Below are positions 32,740 to 46,409 of a DNA stretch of 64,000 nt, piece after piece. The DNA comes from Whalleya microplaca (Eukaryota; Ascomycota; Sordariomycetes; Xylariales; Xylariaceae). Position 1 is the first letter of the stretch. Each line of letters opens with the position of its first letter. The notes below the pieces were generated by a model. It had not been told where the DNA came from and did no database searches. It saw nothing but the letters and a program-made list of their open reading frames with translations. The stretch spans positions 434,001 through 498,000 of the forward strand of contig MU385745.1 of the NCBI GenBank assembly GCA_022497155.1, in the 5' to 3' direction. Made by a program: the position numbers and the translations under genes.

Positions 32740-34447
32740 TTACACCACCGTCGTAGACTCCCCAGACCCCGGCAAGGCTCCCGCGAGTTTTTGTACAACG
32801 TCGTTCTTGACGGCGCTCAGGTAATCGACAACCGACTTCTTCTCCATCTGGGCCGCGACGAGCGCGATGAGGGCCGCGCCGACACCGCTGCCGTCCTTGG
32901 CGATGCCGATGCGGATCCTCTTCGCGCCCTCGGGTCCGATGCCCTCGATGGCGGCGAGAGCCTCGTAGATCATGTCCCTGAAGAACGGGTAATGTTCCAC
33001 AAGACTGCCATCGACACCGATGTCGACCGGATCTTCTGCCGACTCCTTCAGCTTGCCGCTTTGCAGGACAATAGCGCCGACGGGAACGGCAGAGAGCCTC
33101 GCAGCGCGACGTCCAACGGCATTTGCGACGATCTTGAAGACCTGGGCATCTTCGAGTGAGGCAGAGTATATTTGGAGTTCTTTCTCAAGCTCTTGGCGAA
33201 GAGTTGAGTAGTCTGGGGTGTTATCGGCTGCGGCGATAGACATTATGGAGCTATCCAGACCCCATTGCTTGAATAAACCTGATGTGGGGCCAATAGTAGT
33301 CGTAGATTTCCAATCATTGGAGCTGGAATTGACATCGCGGAACAGCGAAATCTCAGGGTTCTTGAGCAGGTCGACAATGACTAGACGAACAATTTCGCCC
33401 AGGAACATGCCAGATACCCTCTTCTCGAACATCTGAACACCTGGGTTGACACTTTTCTCATCCAACTCTTTGTCGTAAGGGGTGTTGGGCAGTACGTTAA
33501 GCTGGTTGTCGAAGGAACCCCATTCGGTGTTGATAACCATCTCTCCAGTAGATTTATCGTATTCACCATCGACGGGCTTCTGAATGTTCGTAAGTTTTTC
33601 GACATAGGCGCCATTGGTACCAGTTCCAAAAATGGCACCGAGCAGTGTTGATGTCTTGCCTGGCGAGGTGTAGGAGCGAGCCATAAGCGTCCCAACAGTG
33701 TCGTTCACCAACGCAGCCACCTTGACGGGAAGACGAAGCAAGTCAATCTCTTGCTGCAGTAAAGCGCACACATCCTTGCCAAGGGCATCTGGAATGTCGA
33801 ATCCTTTTGTCCATCTGATGAGGGTACCCTTATTGATTCCAACCTGTTGAACTGGAAAGCTAAAAGTGAACCCGAGTCGGAAGATTTGCTCGTCTCTATA
33901 GCCTTCTGGTGTGCTAACAGTTTGCCTCCGGCGTATGTGAGCGTCAAACTGTTCCCCATGATGAGTCTTCAGAAACAGCTCGATCTGCTTGGCCAAGAAA
34001 CCAAATAGGTCTCCAGCCTGTTTCGCGACCATCAATTGCTTCGGGATAGCCACTTTGCTGTAGGTGAGGTTGAAAGTCGTGTCGCCGTTGAGATGTATGG
34101 AGCAGACCCGGAAATTGGTGCCTCCCAGGTCGACGGCCAAATACAGGCCCTATGGAAAGGTCAGCAATTGTAGCAATTGACATGACCAAGGAGGTGGTTA
34201 CACATACCTTCTCTGTGCCATTGGGGACACCAGTGACGTATGTAGGGATCTGACTCAAGCTTGTGCCATCCTCTTGTAGACCCTCGTCTATAGAACTGTC
34301 AGTAGAGCAATTGAATAATAAAAAATAAAATAAAAAAGGCGTAATCATACTCATCTGACGTATGAACTCCTGGACACCTATATTCACATCTTCGTCCGAA
34401 TACTCCAACTGCGCGGTGATGCGCTTCGTCTCTTCGACGAGAGCCAT
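32740..34447 (-). CDS. glkA: glucokinase (hexokinase family)
   Basis: Phosphorylates glucose with ATP at the entry of glycolysis; cytosolic. Three exons (34351-34447, 34208-34287, 32740-34149; introns 63 and 58 bp) give 528 residues, the usual fungal size. Splicing produces a continuous N-terminus ending SQIPTYVTGVPNGTEKGLYL before the phosphate-1 motif AVDLGGTNFRVCS. Further hallmarks: TFSFPVQQVG and LIRWTKGFDIPDALGKDV (sugar-binding loops), AALVNDTVGTLMARSYTSPG with the catalytic Asp, GAIFGTGTNGAYVEKL, NTEWGSFDN, and the adenosine-region GIAKDGSGVGAALIALVAAQ. The sequence groups better with fungal glucokinase than with hexokinase A, by the MNEGLQEDGTSLSQIPTYVT pattern; this is a judgement from memory. 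The second exon is short and would be missed without splicing. Confidence 0.95.
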
Positions 34448-37400
34448 TGTGCGAGCACGAGATACCGGTGGGGTAGTCGGAAAGGGTTGAGGACTCTCGC
34501 AGATGGGCTCCTGAATTACAACAGCGGGCGGAGACGAAACAACACGAGAGAAAGGATGCGAGGTAAATATGCGCGAGTATTGAAATTTGGCGTCTGTCAG
34601 GAAGAGTTGCGCGATCTACCACAGAAAACTAGTCAGTATGGGAAAACACCCCAATTACAGCATGGAGGGGTACAGTAGGTACGATGCGGGGAGTTAGGTC
34701 GTGGGTCGTGGGTTCTGGTATGATACCAAGCCGTGGGGCGAGGGAAAATTGGTTCTCTCACGCGTGCTAGGAGGACAAACTTACCAATACAATGATCAGA
34801 AAGGCTAAGGAGGCAACGTGTATGAAAGTGAGGGGAGGTCGAACCACTGCCTTGTTGTTATTGTTGTTGTTTTGCTGGACCTTTTGCTTGCTGTCGCTGT
34901 CGTCTTGTTGGCTTGTACATGTAGTACTGATGATCGACTCAGGATCATCCTCAGCGCTGGCGCTGAAGCGCCAGGCTTTAAAGTGCGCAGACGACGAAGC
35001 CACGGCGAGTTTCGCGGGGCTATAGTGGGGTTAGGCGTGATATGTCTGGAGACTCCGAAGTATGCTGGTATTATGCTCCCGTCAAGGCTCAACACCTGCA
35101 GTTCCGCCCCCGGTAGGCCAGGATGCAAGATGAACCGTTCACATGCGCTTCCCAGAGCCTAACTTAGGGCTCGTGATGATTGGACTCAACCGGCCTCAAT
35201 GGGACTCAATGCACCAGCAATCGCTGAAGCGGCTTAAATTCGTTGGTAACCGGCCCGTATATGAGCACAAGCTGCAGGGTGCCTCAAGCTAACCTAGACC
35301 TCCGAGATGCGTGCGGTGAGGTCATCGACGATCCACCCTGCAGGAAACTAGGCAATCGGCCTGCGAAATAAATTTTGCCCGTAGCCGAGGGATCGAGTTT
35401 AGGTAGAGGCTGGTCAGGAAACCCTATGATCAAATCCGATCAAATCCGGGTCTGAACCTCACTCGGCCACTTAGCAGATTGGATCGCGTGTTTCGTGCAA
35501 ATAGCCAAGTGGTCCGACAATCTGTTTACCCTGAGCAAATTCTGTAGTGTCTCGTGGCCTTTGGAATACTCCGCAATCGATTCATTAGACGGGAACAGGA
35601 GATCGAGAGCTGGGGTAATTTAGGGGGGGCATTGACTCGAGATCAATCTTGAATCCTGAATCTCGAAGCTCAAATCCTGTCCAACGATGAACGGCTGAGG
35701 GCAATTGAGGTCATAGAAGTCAATAGAGAAGTCAATATTGAGGTCAATTGATGAATGGCTAGTCAATTGAGCAATTCAACAAGGAATTATCATCATGTAG
35801 GTAAGCTCAGGTACGTAGAATAAAGATGGTCGAAAGTGAAGCTGGCCATGCACGCATGATAGGGGAATGGAATGGGAGATGACTGCGGTGAAGGTGAGGG
35901 AGTCAAGTGGGGTGTACGGCCTAATTCGATGCTCTGCGCACCGATAGCAGGCGGGCTAGACCGGTGTGGAGGAGCTGGGGAAAAAGGGAGATTCGGGAAG
36001 GTCCTCATTTTGGAATTTCGGAATGCTGAGTGAAACAGACTAGGTAATAATAAAACAGGAAGCTGGCGATGTTGGGAAATCGCGGGAATCGCAACTACCA
36101 TCAAATGCACGTAGGTAAGTTAAACTGTATATGAAGGTCAGGTAAGGTAAGTAAGGTAATGGAAACAGACGTGCATTTAAGATTACCAATACATCGTACA
36201 ATACCTCCCTGTGTGCAACTGTATGGTATATATGAGATGAAAATACAGGGCTTATATGTAACTGTCCAACCCCAATTGAAGGGGTTGCGGGCCAATCTGC
36301 TTCTGTTGCTTACACAAGGATGGAGTAATGTCGGCACTCCTTTCTAACGTGTCAAGACTCAACATATGCTGCATTGGTTGCATTCGCAAGCGATGTCAAT
36401 GGCAATAGGTCATAGTTGCTACGATGCATATGTCGCAGCTCGTCAATTCGTGAGTTTGGCAAGCTGCGTTTTCTCAATGGTATCTAGGCAATTCAATGTT
36501 ACTAGTTATCTTCACAGCACGGAGTAATTTGAGGGTGCAGGCTTAGCTTCATACGCGAGTGTTTTCAGACTTCACAGGCACTCGATTGAGAATTCAGGTA
36601 CAGAACGCAGCATCAAAACTCAAAATAATAACATATAACTCACCGTTAATAGCAAATGCCCAGAAATCCAATACGGCTAGTCCAACTACAATGGGTGTAT
36701 TCTTATATGATGTCTATGCCGCCATTTATATTCTTGAGAGCTGTTCAGTGGCTACTTTCCATCAAGAACGTTTAGGTAAACTTGAAAGGAGGCATGAATG
36801 GGGTTTGGATAGCTGATATATAAATAGGATTAGTCCGGCGGATACTACCATGGGTGCCATGCTACTTGATAGAGATCAGCTCGTTCCACACATGCATTGA
36901 CCAACTGTTTGAAACGACGACAAGTGTACAATGGACGGTTCTTCTACGGAAGCACTATGAGTGTCACCATGAGATCTGAACACGGGTCAAATCCGACGTT
37001 TGGGGACATTGGACACAAGTTCTTTGGCTGCACGGTTAATAAATCAGACTTCGCTTAAAGCTTTAAAGGAGATACCGTAAGAGCCTCGGGTAAGTAAGGG
37101 GGGCAGCTCTCCTTTACCTGTCTACCTACAAGAAACAATCCTCAAAGACCACCATGGTTACGGCCAATGTTGATAGGAAATAGCCACACTCTTATGTAGT
37201 ATTGTAGGGTATGTATTAGCGGTATGTATTAGCTAAACTAACTCGGCGGTCGTCTCTGATTCTATCTTCAAGGGTCAGTTCTTGTAATGGTTCATAATAT
37301 TGTGTATACAGGGACCATGTTTTGGGTATGGCTTGCGTAGAAAATATCGAATACAGAACCATTTTATCCAAGACGAGTCTGCCATGTTAAAGTATTCCGA

Positions 37401-40400
37401 TTTGCGAAATGGTTCTATCTATCTAGCAATGTGGACTGTTCCCTTCGGTAAATTTCCAGTTTGTGCTTATATTGCTCTTATGATACCATGAATAGCTTCT
37501 GCCACGAGATATTCTTCTGGGTTGATAAGGCTCTGAGGTCTGTCAGCATACTGTAAACATTATGTAGTAGTGTCCATGATTGACTAACATTGCTGCTTCT
37601 CCTTCCCCGAAAGCTCAATATCAGGTTCTCGGGCTCCCAGATTCGTTGTCAACCTTGTGCTCGCCAGGGTGATTGAACGCCTTGAGAAGTATATTCCCGT
37701 CAATCCTTGTTGTTGGCCATTACAAATTCAACTCTTCTACTGGACCAATAGAAGGACCAGAGAGTCTTCAATATCCCGACCACGGACAGTATCAAGAAGA
37801 TAACTGCTAGAAAGTCGCCCGGACGCATTTTCCCTTCCCTTTTTATAGTGCTATTGGCAATAGGATGTGTACCTTACGTAATAAAGACTCTGTTCTCGAC
37901 GCTCTGAAGTTCAAAGCTCGGTTTACAGAGGTGACTGTCCAAACTTTTCACTAGATACTTGACAATGGATCTGCCGTAGTCGGGGTAAGTATAGGATATA
38001 GATATGCCTGTCGCGTATCGCGTGTAAAGGTCCGGCGAGTGAAAGAGAAGGATAAACAACACGTACAGTACCGAATATTCTTCTCTGTTCTTATGGGATC
38101 GTGTAGGTCTCTTGGGTTAAAATAGATCAGGTTTGTAGATGCTTGATATACAGCTGCTGTTCCTGCCTCTGGGTTGATGTTATGGCATAGAGCTGTAAGG
38201 GTTGATGCGAACAGCATCCCATACAATAGGTGCAGCATTACCGTGGTAATGTAGCATGTTAGGAAAAAACAAGTATATTCAGCAAACATGAGGGGGGGGG
38301 GGGGTGTGACGAGCAGAGATACATATAGTTTCAGTAGTACGTTGCTAGAAGTCTGCTACACACATAAGGCTCCTTGCAGAACTAGGTTATCTCAAGATGG
38401 GAGGTAGAAGATATCGGCGTGGTCATTACATGAGAAAGGGAACAATAACCATACCTGTAGATGGTTTGATCAACAGGAAACACCGACTTTCAGCTTCGTC
38501 AGTTGACAATCAAAGTCAAGAGGCTATTGTGTGCTCTTATGGAGTACTCATATCTGAAACAAGTTACTCATATTTAGTAGTTATCAATGTGTAATTTTGT
38601 TTGTTTGAAGGGGGAAGCTGTCGCCCCACGGCTGTTGACTCCCTTTAGTTTCCCAATGCTATCACTATCTAACTCTACTAAAGAACTATTTGAAGACATA
38701 CGAGTCTGCTCTCCTACGAATTGTACGTTCCAATAGGGTACAGGTAGACAACCTCGTCAACATGATAAAGTATTATCTATACCACTACTGTCCCCTATCT
38801 ACCACTCACATCTATATCCCTTGCTAGAAGCTCTACGAAGCTACAGATTATGATATGGGAGGCTTGACTGCTTCTTATGCTAGAAATCATCTAGTCATCT
38901 CATCGATGCATTTGAAAGTCAATTCAACCCTGTAGCTACGGCGTAAGTGGTTCTAAAGTACTGATAGAAGATGGTTACAGGTATTGCATCAAAAAGTCAT
39001 GTTGGAGCAGAGAGTCTGCAGAGTTACTTCACTTTCACAGAAACATATATACTTCTCAGGCAAACACTGTCATGGTCGAGGCCTAGGACTTATCTGGATG
39101 ATAGGGTATAGCCACGTCGTTGACCAGACTTTATTCGGAAAGAATTTCATATCGGCTACTCACTGATGGTAAGTAGTCTCGCATGCTAGTTCACGACATT
39201 TTGTAAGACCTGTGTGTTATCGCTTTCAGTTTCGCTCCTATCTGGAGGTTATTACGAAACTCACATCGAGGTAGTCGTAACTCTATCACAACACTAGTAC
39301 TTTTTCATTGCATAAGAGTGCGCTCATTTACATACCATCGCTAAAATCTATCAAAATTTTCTATCTATTCAACCAGGGCCCTACTTTATGCTTGTCTTCT
39401 AGTTAATATGTGGTTGTTCATATCAAAGTCGAGAGTTGTCGTGCATCTACCCACCCTCCCTACCCCCTAAAGCGCGCAAACAAGTTGGCGAAAGGAGTGT
39501 TGACAATAGCACAACTCGTTATAAAACCTTGTTTCCTGATTGCATAGTATCTAGTTATTCAAGTATGATATGGAAGACTCTGCCTGCCTGAAGTCCAAAT
39601 AGCGATCATTGTCCCAGGGTGAGGTTCTACCTTAGTCATCATATTTAGAAAGGTCGACACGGAGGGTTGATTGATGCTTCTTTCATTAGCATTGTCGTGT
39701 GATTCTAGTGTCCAGTGTATGATACAGGTAGATGAACCTGATCCTCTCTTTACAATCTAACCTTAGACTTAGCTGTACACATCTTCAAATAAACATATAA
39801 CTTTAGGGTTCCAGGCTCGTTTGAAGTGTTTATATAATAGAGTCATGGTGACTGTTGCTTCACAGGACACCAGGAAACTTGGTCCTTGGTTGGCTACTAT
39901 ATTATCTTAGTGAGCTACGGTGACATCTTCGCTTCAAGATCTAACTTCCAACCAAAAAATGGTATAACCCCTATTAATACGAGAGAAAGCGTAGATGATT
40001 TCACCGGCGTTGGAAATACGTCTTTGCTGTAAATGTGTAAGCCTGCCATGTCGTGATACTTGTTGAGCACATGACATGCATAGAACACTGGCCCCATTCG
40101 GGATAGTGGTACAGGTTCGCAGCATGAGCATCAGATTGCACTGTGATCGTTTGGGATGTGGTACAGGTCCATGTCGAAGACGACTGAAAAGGTATCGGTG
40201 ACCGAGTTGGGTCTCAGAAGCAAGGAGCTAGATAGATTCTCTTCATGAAGAAGAACCACATAGCAATAACGAACTTATGGGCGGCAGATATTGTTTTGGA
40301 TCATAAGTAGCTGATAGGCAATCAATAACACGGCAAAATGTTCATGTAAAGCTCACTAAAGGAAAATGAAGACATCCGCCTAGACTTGGACGGAGACCTT

Positions 40401-43400
40401 CACTCGGTAGGCCTTGTTAGATGATTTGGAAATCCTCCTATCTCGCCAAATCTTGAAACTCTGGGCTCCTGCTATTTAAGGACAACCCCCCAGTTAATCG
40501 GACATTGATGCGTGAGATTCGGGATGTGATGGTACCGACGTATGTAGTTGGCACAGCATGGTAGCATTGGACATGGAGCCTCGACGAGTTTGTCGAATCC
40601 CAGAGCAGCTTTTCACACTCGCCAATGCAGGTGGCCGAGGGATACTACGCCCTGATTAGACAGTGTTCCTGGAATCGCATGTCCCTTATTAACCAATTAG
40701 TGAGCTCACCAATAGCTGCCGTCAAGAAGCGAAAGAACCCCCAATATCAGATGAACTTTCAGGTTGCTGGCTGATATCAGATTTGATCTTGGCTGCCTCT
40801 AGATTCGAGTGGTCTGGACCTGGATCATCAGTAATAAGCCGAGTTGAGTCCTAAAAAGAAGCATGGGCTATGCTGGAACTCAACTATGCATTCTCTGCAG
40901 CCTTTGAGAATCACAAAACGAGATAATCTTGTATTTGGATAGTCTTGATTAGCTCGCATCATGCCAGATGTGCCTGTGTCTAGGAATTGCCAACATATGT
41001 ACTGCTGCATGACCCATTTTCTTGTTATTGGCATGGTAACTTATTGACCGACTGACATAAGTAAGCAGGAGAGTCTTGCAGCAATGGAGATGGACTCAGC
41101 CAACTCCATACAAGCTCAGGTAATTTGTCTTCATTTTGGGAAAGGTTATGGAGATTCATCCTTTGAACCTGGAACATACAGCATGTAGGCATTATGAATA
41201 GCCTCAGCTAGTTCAACCGCAAGCTGCATGCGGATTACACATGTATCTTTTGGTCTGCTATTGATGACCTCAAACTTGTAGTGGAGTGTTCCTGTGCGGC
41301 TGAGCTTACATGGTGGGGAATTCGAGAAGATCACATCCGACCCTTGCAGCGTTCTAAACTGTGGCTGAATCTACCACGTTGATGGGTACTCCCTACCAAA
41401 AGAGGCTGAGCTTGACTAAGCCTTCAAGGCCGTTTTCGTAGTGGTATGAGGGCACGGAGGACAGGAAGATGAGAACCGACTAGCAGTGAATAAGGCAGGG
41501 GAACTCTACATGAGTTCTATATAAGGATAAGAAGAATGATAAGTAATATCGGCAGGATTTGTACGTAATAGAGCTGGGAGTAGACATGAGGATACACCAG
41601 TTGGGCTGATGGTTGATGGTTGACGTTCTAGATCAGACACCGACAAAAATATGTACATTGTACATATTGTATTATCGAGTGTGGAGAAAGGCAAACGGGT
41701 ACCTCTGCATCGATCCCTGGTAAGGTGTTGGCCGCAACCCATTGGATCGTTATTAACGTGCATGTGTGACAGGAGTCTTTTGGCAGCTCGGGCCTCCACG
41801 TCTCGGGTCCCTCTCAGGCTCTCATGAAGCAACAGAGGTGCAAGTTCTTGAATATGATACGAACACATCATACCTAGCAAGCAATTGTCGATATGTTTTT
41901 TCAATTCAACATCATTCATCTGCTGTTTGCTCGTATGTAATTATTCGAGGAATAATCCGTACTTATTAATCTACAAAAGCGATAAAAATAATTCATTGGG
42001 CCTATCCACGGAACTGCGTATATCATCCAATCCCCTTACTTTAATAACCTCCATATCCCCCTCTATCAAAGGAAGACGACTTTGGGCAATGTTCTTTGAT
42101 CTCCGACTATTTGCACCATGCTGCTCTCATTGTCAAGTCGTAAAGTCCATTCATGACCATTATCTATACTGCTAAAGCGCTTATATCCCCCCACCCCAAT
42201 CTGCTTAACGGCATAAAATCGTATCACACCCATTCAACATGTGCATGTAACTAAACTTTATTGCTCCCAGTGACACAGATGGCACAGCCGAACTTGGAAG
42301 CAACGTTCCCACGCCAGTCACGTCTCTGGTAGGAGGTAGGGAATGTATGTATGTACTATGTATATGGAGGTAGTCGGTGGCACAGCTGAAGCGCCAAGCC
42401 TTTATGTGTATTGACCACTGTTTGTTTGCTGTATGGATGCTACTATTGCCATTCCGTAATACATTCTGCTATTCTTTGTTCTTAGCCCGTCACACCAAGT
42501 CTTACAACTTACCTGGAACCTGAACTCTAGACACCTTCTTTTCTCTGTCTTGTCTATCATTCTGTGCCCTACTTCGTCAACCACCTGTACTTCGGTTTAG
42601 GTTCTGAGTGCTTGACAGTTGGCACTTGACAGTTAGACATCTTACATACGAGTTTTGACACCGGCACACTTACACATGGCGCTTACGCGCATGAGACCTC
42701 TGACAGATATTACAAGGCTTCGCCAACCCGAACTTTAGTTAGGTACCTCCAGACTGCGTCCATACTTCCTTCGTACATACGGACCTCACATCCCTCACAT
42801 TGATCCCTCCAACACACATACGTACATACGTACATACCAGCCTACATGCGTACATGCAGACCTCCCTACCAAGCTGAAGCCCAAGCCAAACCCAGAGGCG
42901 AAATAATATAATTCCTACATAGAGTGTGAGGCACATTCAATCTACCTACTTTTCTACCTGTCTCACCACCCAAAGTCCTTCCCGGCCCCCCCCCCCCTGG
43001 TCGTCCGATCCAGGATCGCCCTCCAAATCTAGGACTTTTGAGCGACGCAGATGTCAATAGACTTTCCCCCCTCTGCCCCTCAGCCTTACCCTGGGTTGCT
43101 TTTCGCTACCATCCCGTTTAGCGCAGTCAGCTCCAGCAGCTACGGTGGAAAGAGGAGCACTACGGTCCACTGACAGACCTGTGATTGATCATTACTGGTA
43201 AATAGCGTCCCACCAAAGTGCTATTTTCTCACCCGGTCGGCGCGCCATTCCTTCTGTCGCTCCTGGATCCAAGGTCCCTCTCTCAGGTCCCTCTCAGGTC
43301 AGGTCAGGCCCGGGAAAATAGGACCTGCAAGGACTACGGTTTACCTATACATACATACATACATACATACAAACGCCACCGCTGCCACGGCCGCAACCGC

Positions 43401-43992
43401 AATCGCACTCGCACTGCGTTTGCATACTTATACATACATATAGGACTTCTAGGTTGCCGGGTGCATACATACACACACACATACGTACATACATAGGAGA
43501 GAGGTTCAGCTGTACTCCTCCCGGTAGCCTATTAGTTCACTACCTAGGTACATACATACGGAATAGACAGACTGAAGGGCCTGGCAACACCACCCAAGAC
43601 AAGGGATTCCACACACAAACCCGGCGGCCAAAGGATCCCCAGGACCCCCAGCTGCTGCCCAGGCCTGCCCAGGACCGCCCAGGACTAGAGGACTAGCGGC
43701 CCAGCGGCCCCCATCCCCTCCCACTCCCCTCGTATGTATGTACACATACAGCGCCTCCGACTTACTGCGTACCGACTTACTGCGTACTCTTGTTGCTCGC
43801 TCGTGCCAACCCAGGAAGGGTTCAGGTTGTCAGCAATTGCACGCCTGCCTGCCTCTGCCTGCCTCACACAGCCAGCAGTGTGATCCCACCTGAGCCAAAT
43901 CCCAAACTTACCTAAGGAAAGCCTTCCCTCCCCGCCTTTGTGTCCTTCGAATCCTTCCTCTTCTTCTTTTGTTTCTTCCCTTTTCCTTCCTT
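34448..43992. other. 9.5 kb gene-poor region
   Basis: No gene can be supported. Features seen: short tandem words near 35430-35760, a G13 run near 38293, a (CATA)n microsatellite at 43348-43371, and TACCTAGGTA at 43541-43550. A few leftward stretches look protein-like without forming a gene: 37949-38289 (two hydrophobic segments), an ATG at about 37828 starting MRPGDFLAVIFLILSVVGIL, 41146-41334, and 41700-41919. They may be remnants of decayed genes or unrecognised small genes. The left end holds the glucokinase promoter and the right end the leader of the Hsp70-like gene. Confidence 0.45.
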
Positions 43993-46409
43993 ATGAATTC
44001 GTTGAATTCGCGCTTCAAGGGCTTAGGATTAGTCAAACGGAAATCCACCGCCAGCATCCCCTCGCCTGACGCTCCGCCGCCCGCGAATTCGACCCCTCCA
44101 CCTCAAATATCGCAACAATTCCCACAAGTACAGGCGCATCCCGGTCACGCCCCATCTATAGCATCCTCATCGTCCCAGACGAGCCTCCCGATTATGAACC
44201 ACCCGGGCGCCGGACCTCGTCCACCGAGCTACACAGCAAACTTTCAAACTCAACAACCTCTTGGCCGCACAAGTCCTCTGACCCAAAACCCAACGCGCAC
44301 ACCACCGTCCCAAATGGTTGGCGGTCCCCCTCCTATCAACACCGGCGCTCCCGTCTCTGGATATCCTCCCCAGATGCACGTCCCACCCGGCCAGCAGCCT
44401 CCTCCGGGGGTCGCTGGTGGTCCTCCTGGGTATGCAACTGGCTATCCGCCGCCGGCTCCCGCCCCCCAGCCTACCAACACCATGCAGCCCTATGGTCGAC
44501 CCGCCGCGGAGGTAGAAGGAAACAGTCGAAGCAAGGCACAGCTGATCGTCGGCATTGATTTTGTACGTCGCTTCTAATCGCTCATTCTGTAGCTGGAGAT
44601 CTAAACTAATCGCTTTCGGTGTAGGGCACGACTTTCTCCGGTGTCGCTTTTGCGTTTGCAACAAATAACGAAGCGAAAGAAGACATTATTACAGAGTGGC
44701 CCGGCGCGGGGTCGTACACAAAGCAAAAGGTAAGAGATTTGCATCGCTGCATCACTATTACGAGGGTAGAAAGCTGACTCTGAATAGATCCCTACTGTAC
44801 TTTACTACGATCAATATCAGAAGGTTGTCGGTTGGGGTCCTGATATCGCTGATGCTTTGGCCCCCACAGGCTATCCGAAGCCTGGTGTCCAAAAGGTTGA
44901 GTGGTTCAAGCTCCAACTCATGCTATCAGGCAACACTTACATCGACCCCATCAACCTTCCCCCGTTGCCCCCTGGAAAGTCGGAGATCGACGTAGCTGCA
45001 GACTACCTGTTCAAGTTACGGCAAGCGATGCGAGCAGCCCTTCAGAAAACACTAGGCGAGGTGTTCAACCGAGAAGAACGCAACATTCGCTACTACCTAA
45101 CTGTGCCGGCTATTTGGAATGACGCGGGCAAGGCCGCTACTAGGGCTGCAGCTATTCAAGCCGGATTCCTCAGAGACGAGAACGATAATAGATTGACACT
45201 GGTCAGCGAACCCGAAGCTGCGTCGCTCTTCTGCGCCAAGACTGGATTGCTCAATCTGAAGGTTCACGATGCGATCCTGATCGTCGATTGCGGTGGTGGC
45301 ACCGTCGATTTGATTGCTTACGAAGTTGAGGATGAAAACCCCTTCACGGTAGCGGAGTGCACAGCAGGTTCCGGAGACTCGTGCGGTTCGACTGCGCTCA
45401 ACAGGAATTTTAGCAACATTTTACGAACCAAGATCCGAAAGATGAAATTGCCCGATGGCTCTAAGACCGCTGGCCGTGTATACGCAAAGTGTATTATGGA
45501 TTTCGAGAACAGAATCAAAGCTGATTTCCGAAACAACGGTCAAAAGTGGGCTGTCGACGTGGGAATTGAGGCCGAATTCCCCGAGGCCGGTATCGAAGAA
45601 GGTTACATGACTTTCACCAACGAAGAGATTCTTCAATGTTTCGAGCCAGTGGTCAACAGGATTCTCGAACTTGTGAGGAACCAGATCATTGCTATTCAGG
45701 CCCAAAACCGGGCGTTACAAAACATCTTGGTTGTTGGTGGTTTCGGTGCGTCCGAATACCTCTTCCAGCAGATCAAGCTCCACGTTCCTCCTCAATTCCA
45801 GTCCAAGGTTGTTCGACCTATGGACTCCGTCGCCGCCATCGTCAAGGGTGCCGTCACTGCCGGTATTACAGAGAGAGTTATTACGCACCGTGTCGCTCGT
45901 CGCCACTACCTTATGGCAACTTTACAGCCCTTCAAAGAGGGTTACCACCCTGAAGCCTACCGTGTGCCGTCGCTGGACGGCAAGGACCGATGCAAGTTTA
46001 CGCGACAAATATTCGTGCAAAAAGGCCAGAAGGTTAAGATCGGGGAGCCGGTCAAGGTTTCGTTCTTCAGACAGGTAGCCCCCGGTGCTACGCTTATGTA
46101 TGAAGATATTCTGTATGCTTGTGATGATGACGTTTGCCCCGAGTATACTAAGGATCCCCGTAAGTTTGCTCGTTCTCACCACCGTCTCCCCCAGCTCACA
46201 GTTTTGCAGGCATAAAGGAGGTAGTCACTCTCACGTCAGACTTGTCGCGTAAGAATCTAGAGAAAGACTTTGAGCGTATGGACACACCACAAGGAACCTT
46301 CTACCGCGTATATTTCGACATCTATCTCACCCTCGATGGATCCGAATTTAGCGCTGAGTTAGTCTGTCAAGGAGAGGTTATGGGCCGCTGCAGATCTAGA
46401 TTCAGGTAG
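43993..46409 (+). CDS. Hsp70-like ATPase, HSPA12 class
   Basis: Divergent Hsp70 with an actin-like ATPase fold; partner proteins unknown. Four exons (43993-44562, 44625-44729, 44788-46159, 46210-46409) give 748 residues. Residues 1-180 are Pro/Gln/Ser-rich and disordered. The ATPase follows: phosphate-1 IVGIDFGTTFSGVAF is created by splicing exon 1 to exon 2; phosphate-2 is ILIVDCGGGTVDLIAYEV; the adenosine motif is ILVVGGFGASEYLFQQ. The canonical substrate-binding domain and EEVD tail are missing; instead there is a short beta-rich end closed by exon 4. This matches the large fungal family of HSPA12-like proteins. The open frame starts earlier at a TTG, but ATG 43993 is the first real start. 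It is not related to the neighbouring thaumatin-like gene. Confidence 0.92.

Noticed and set aside
43340..43500. CATA/GTAC-type short repeats as a possible CRISPR-like array
   Set aside because: They are pure microsatellites without spacers, and the host is a eukaryote.
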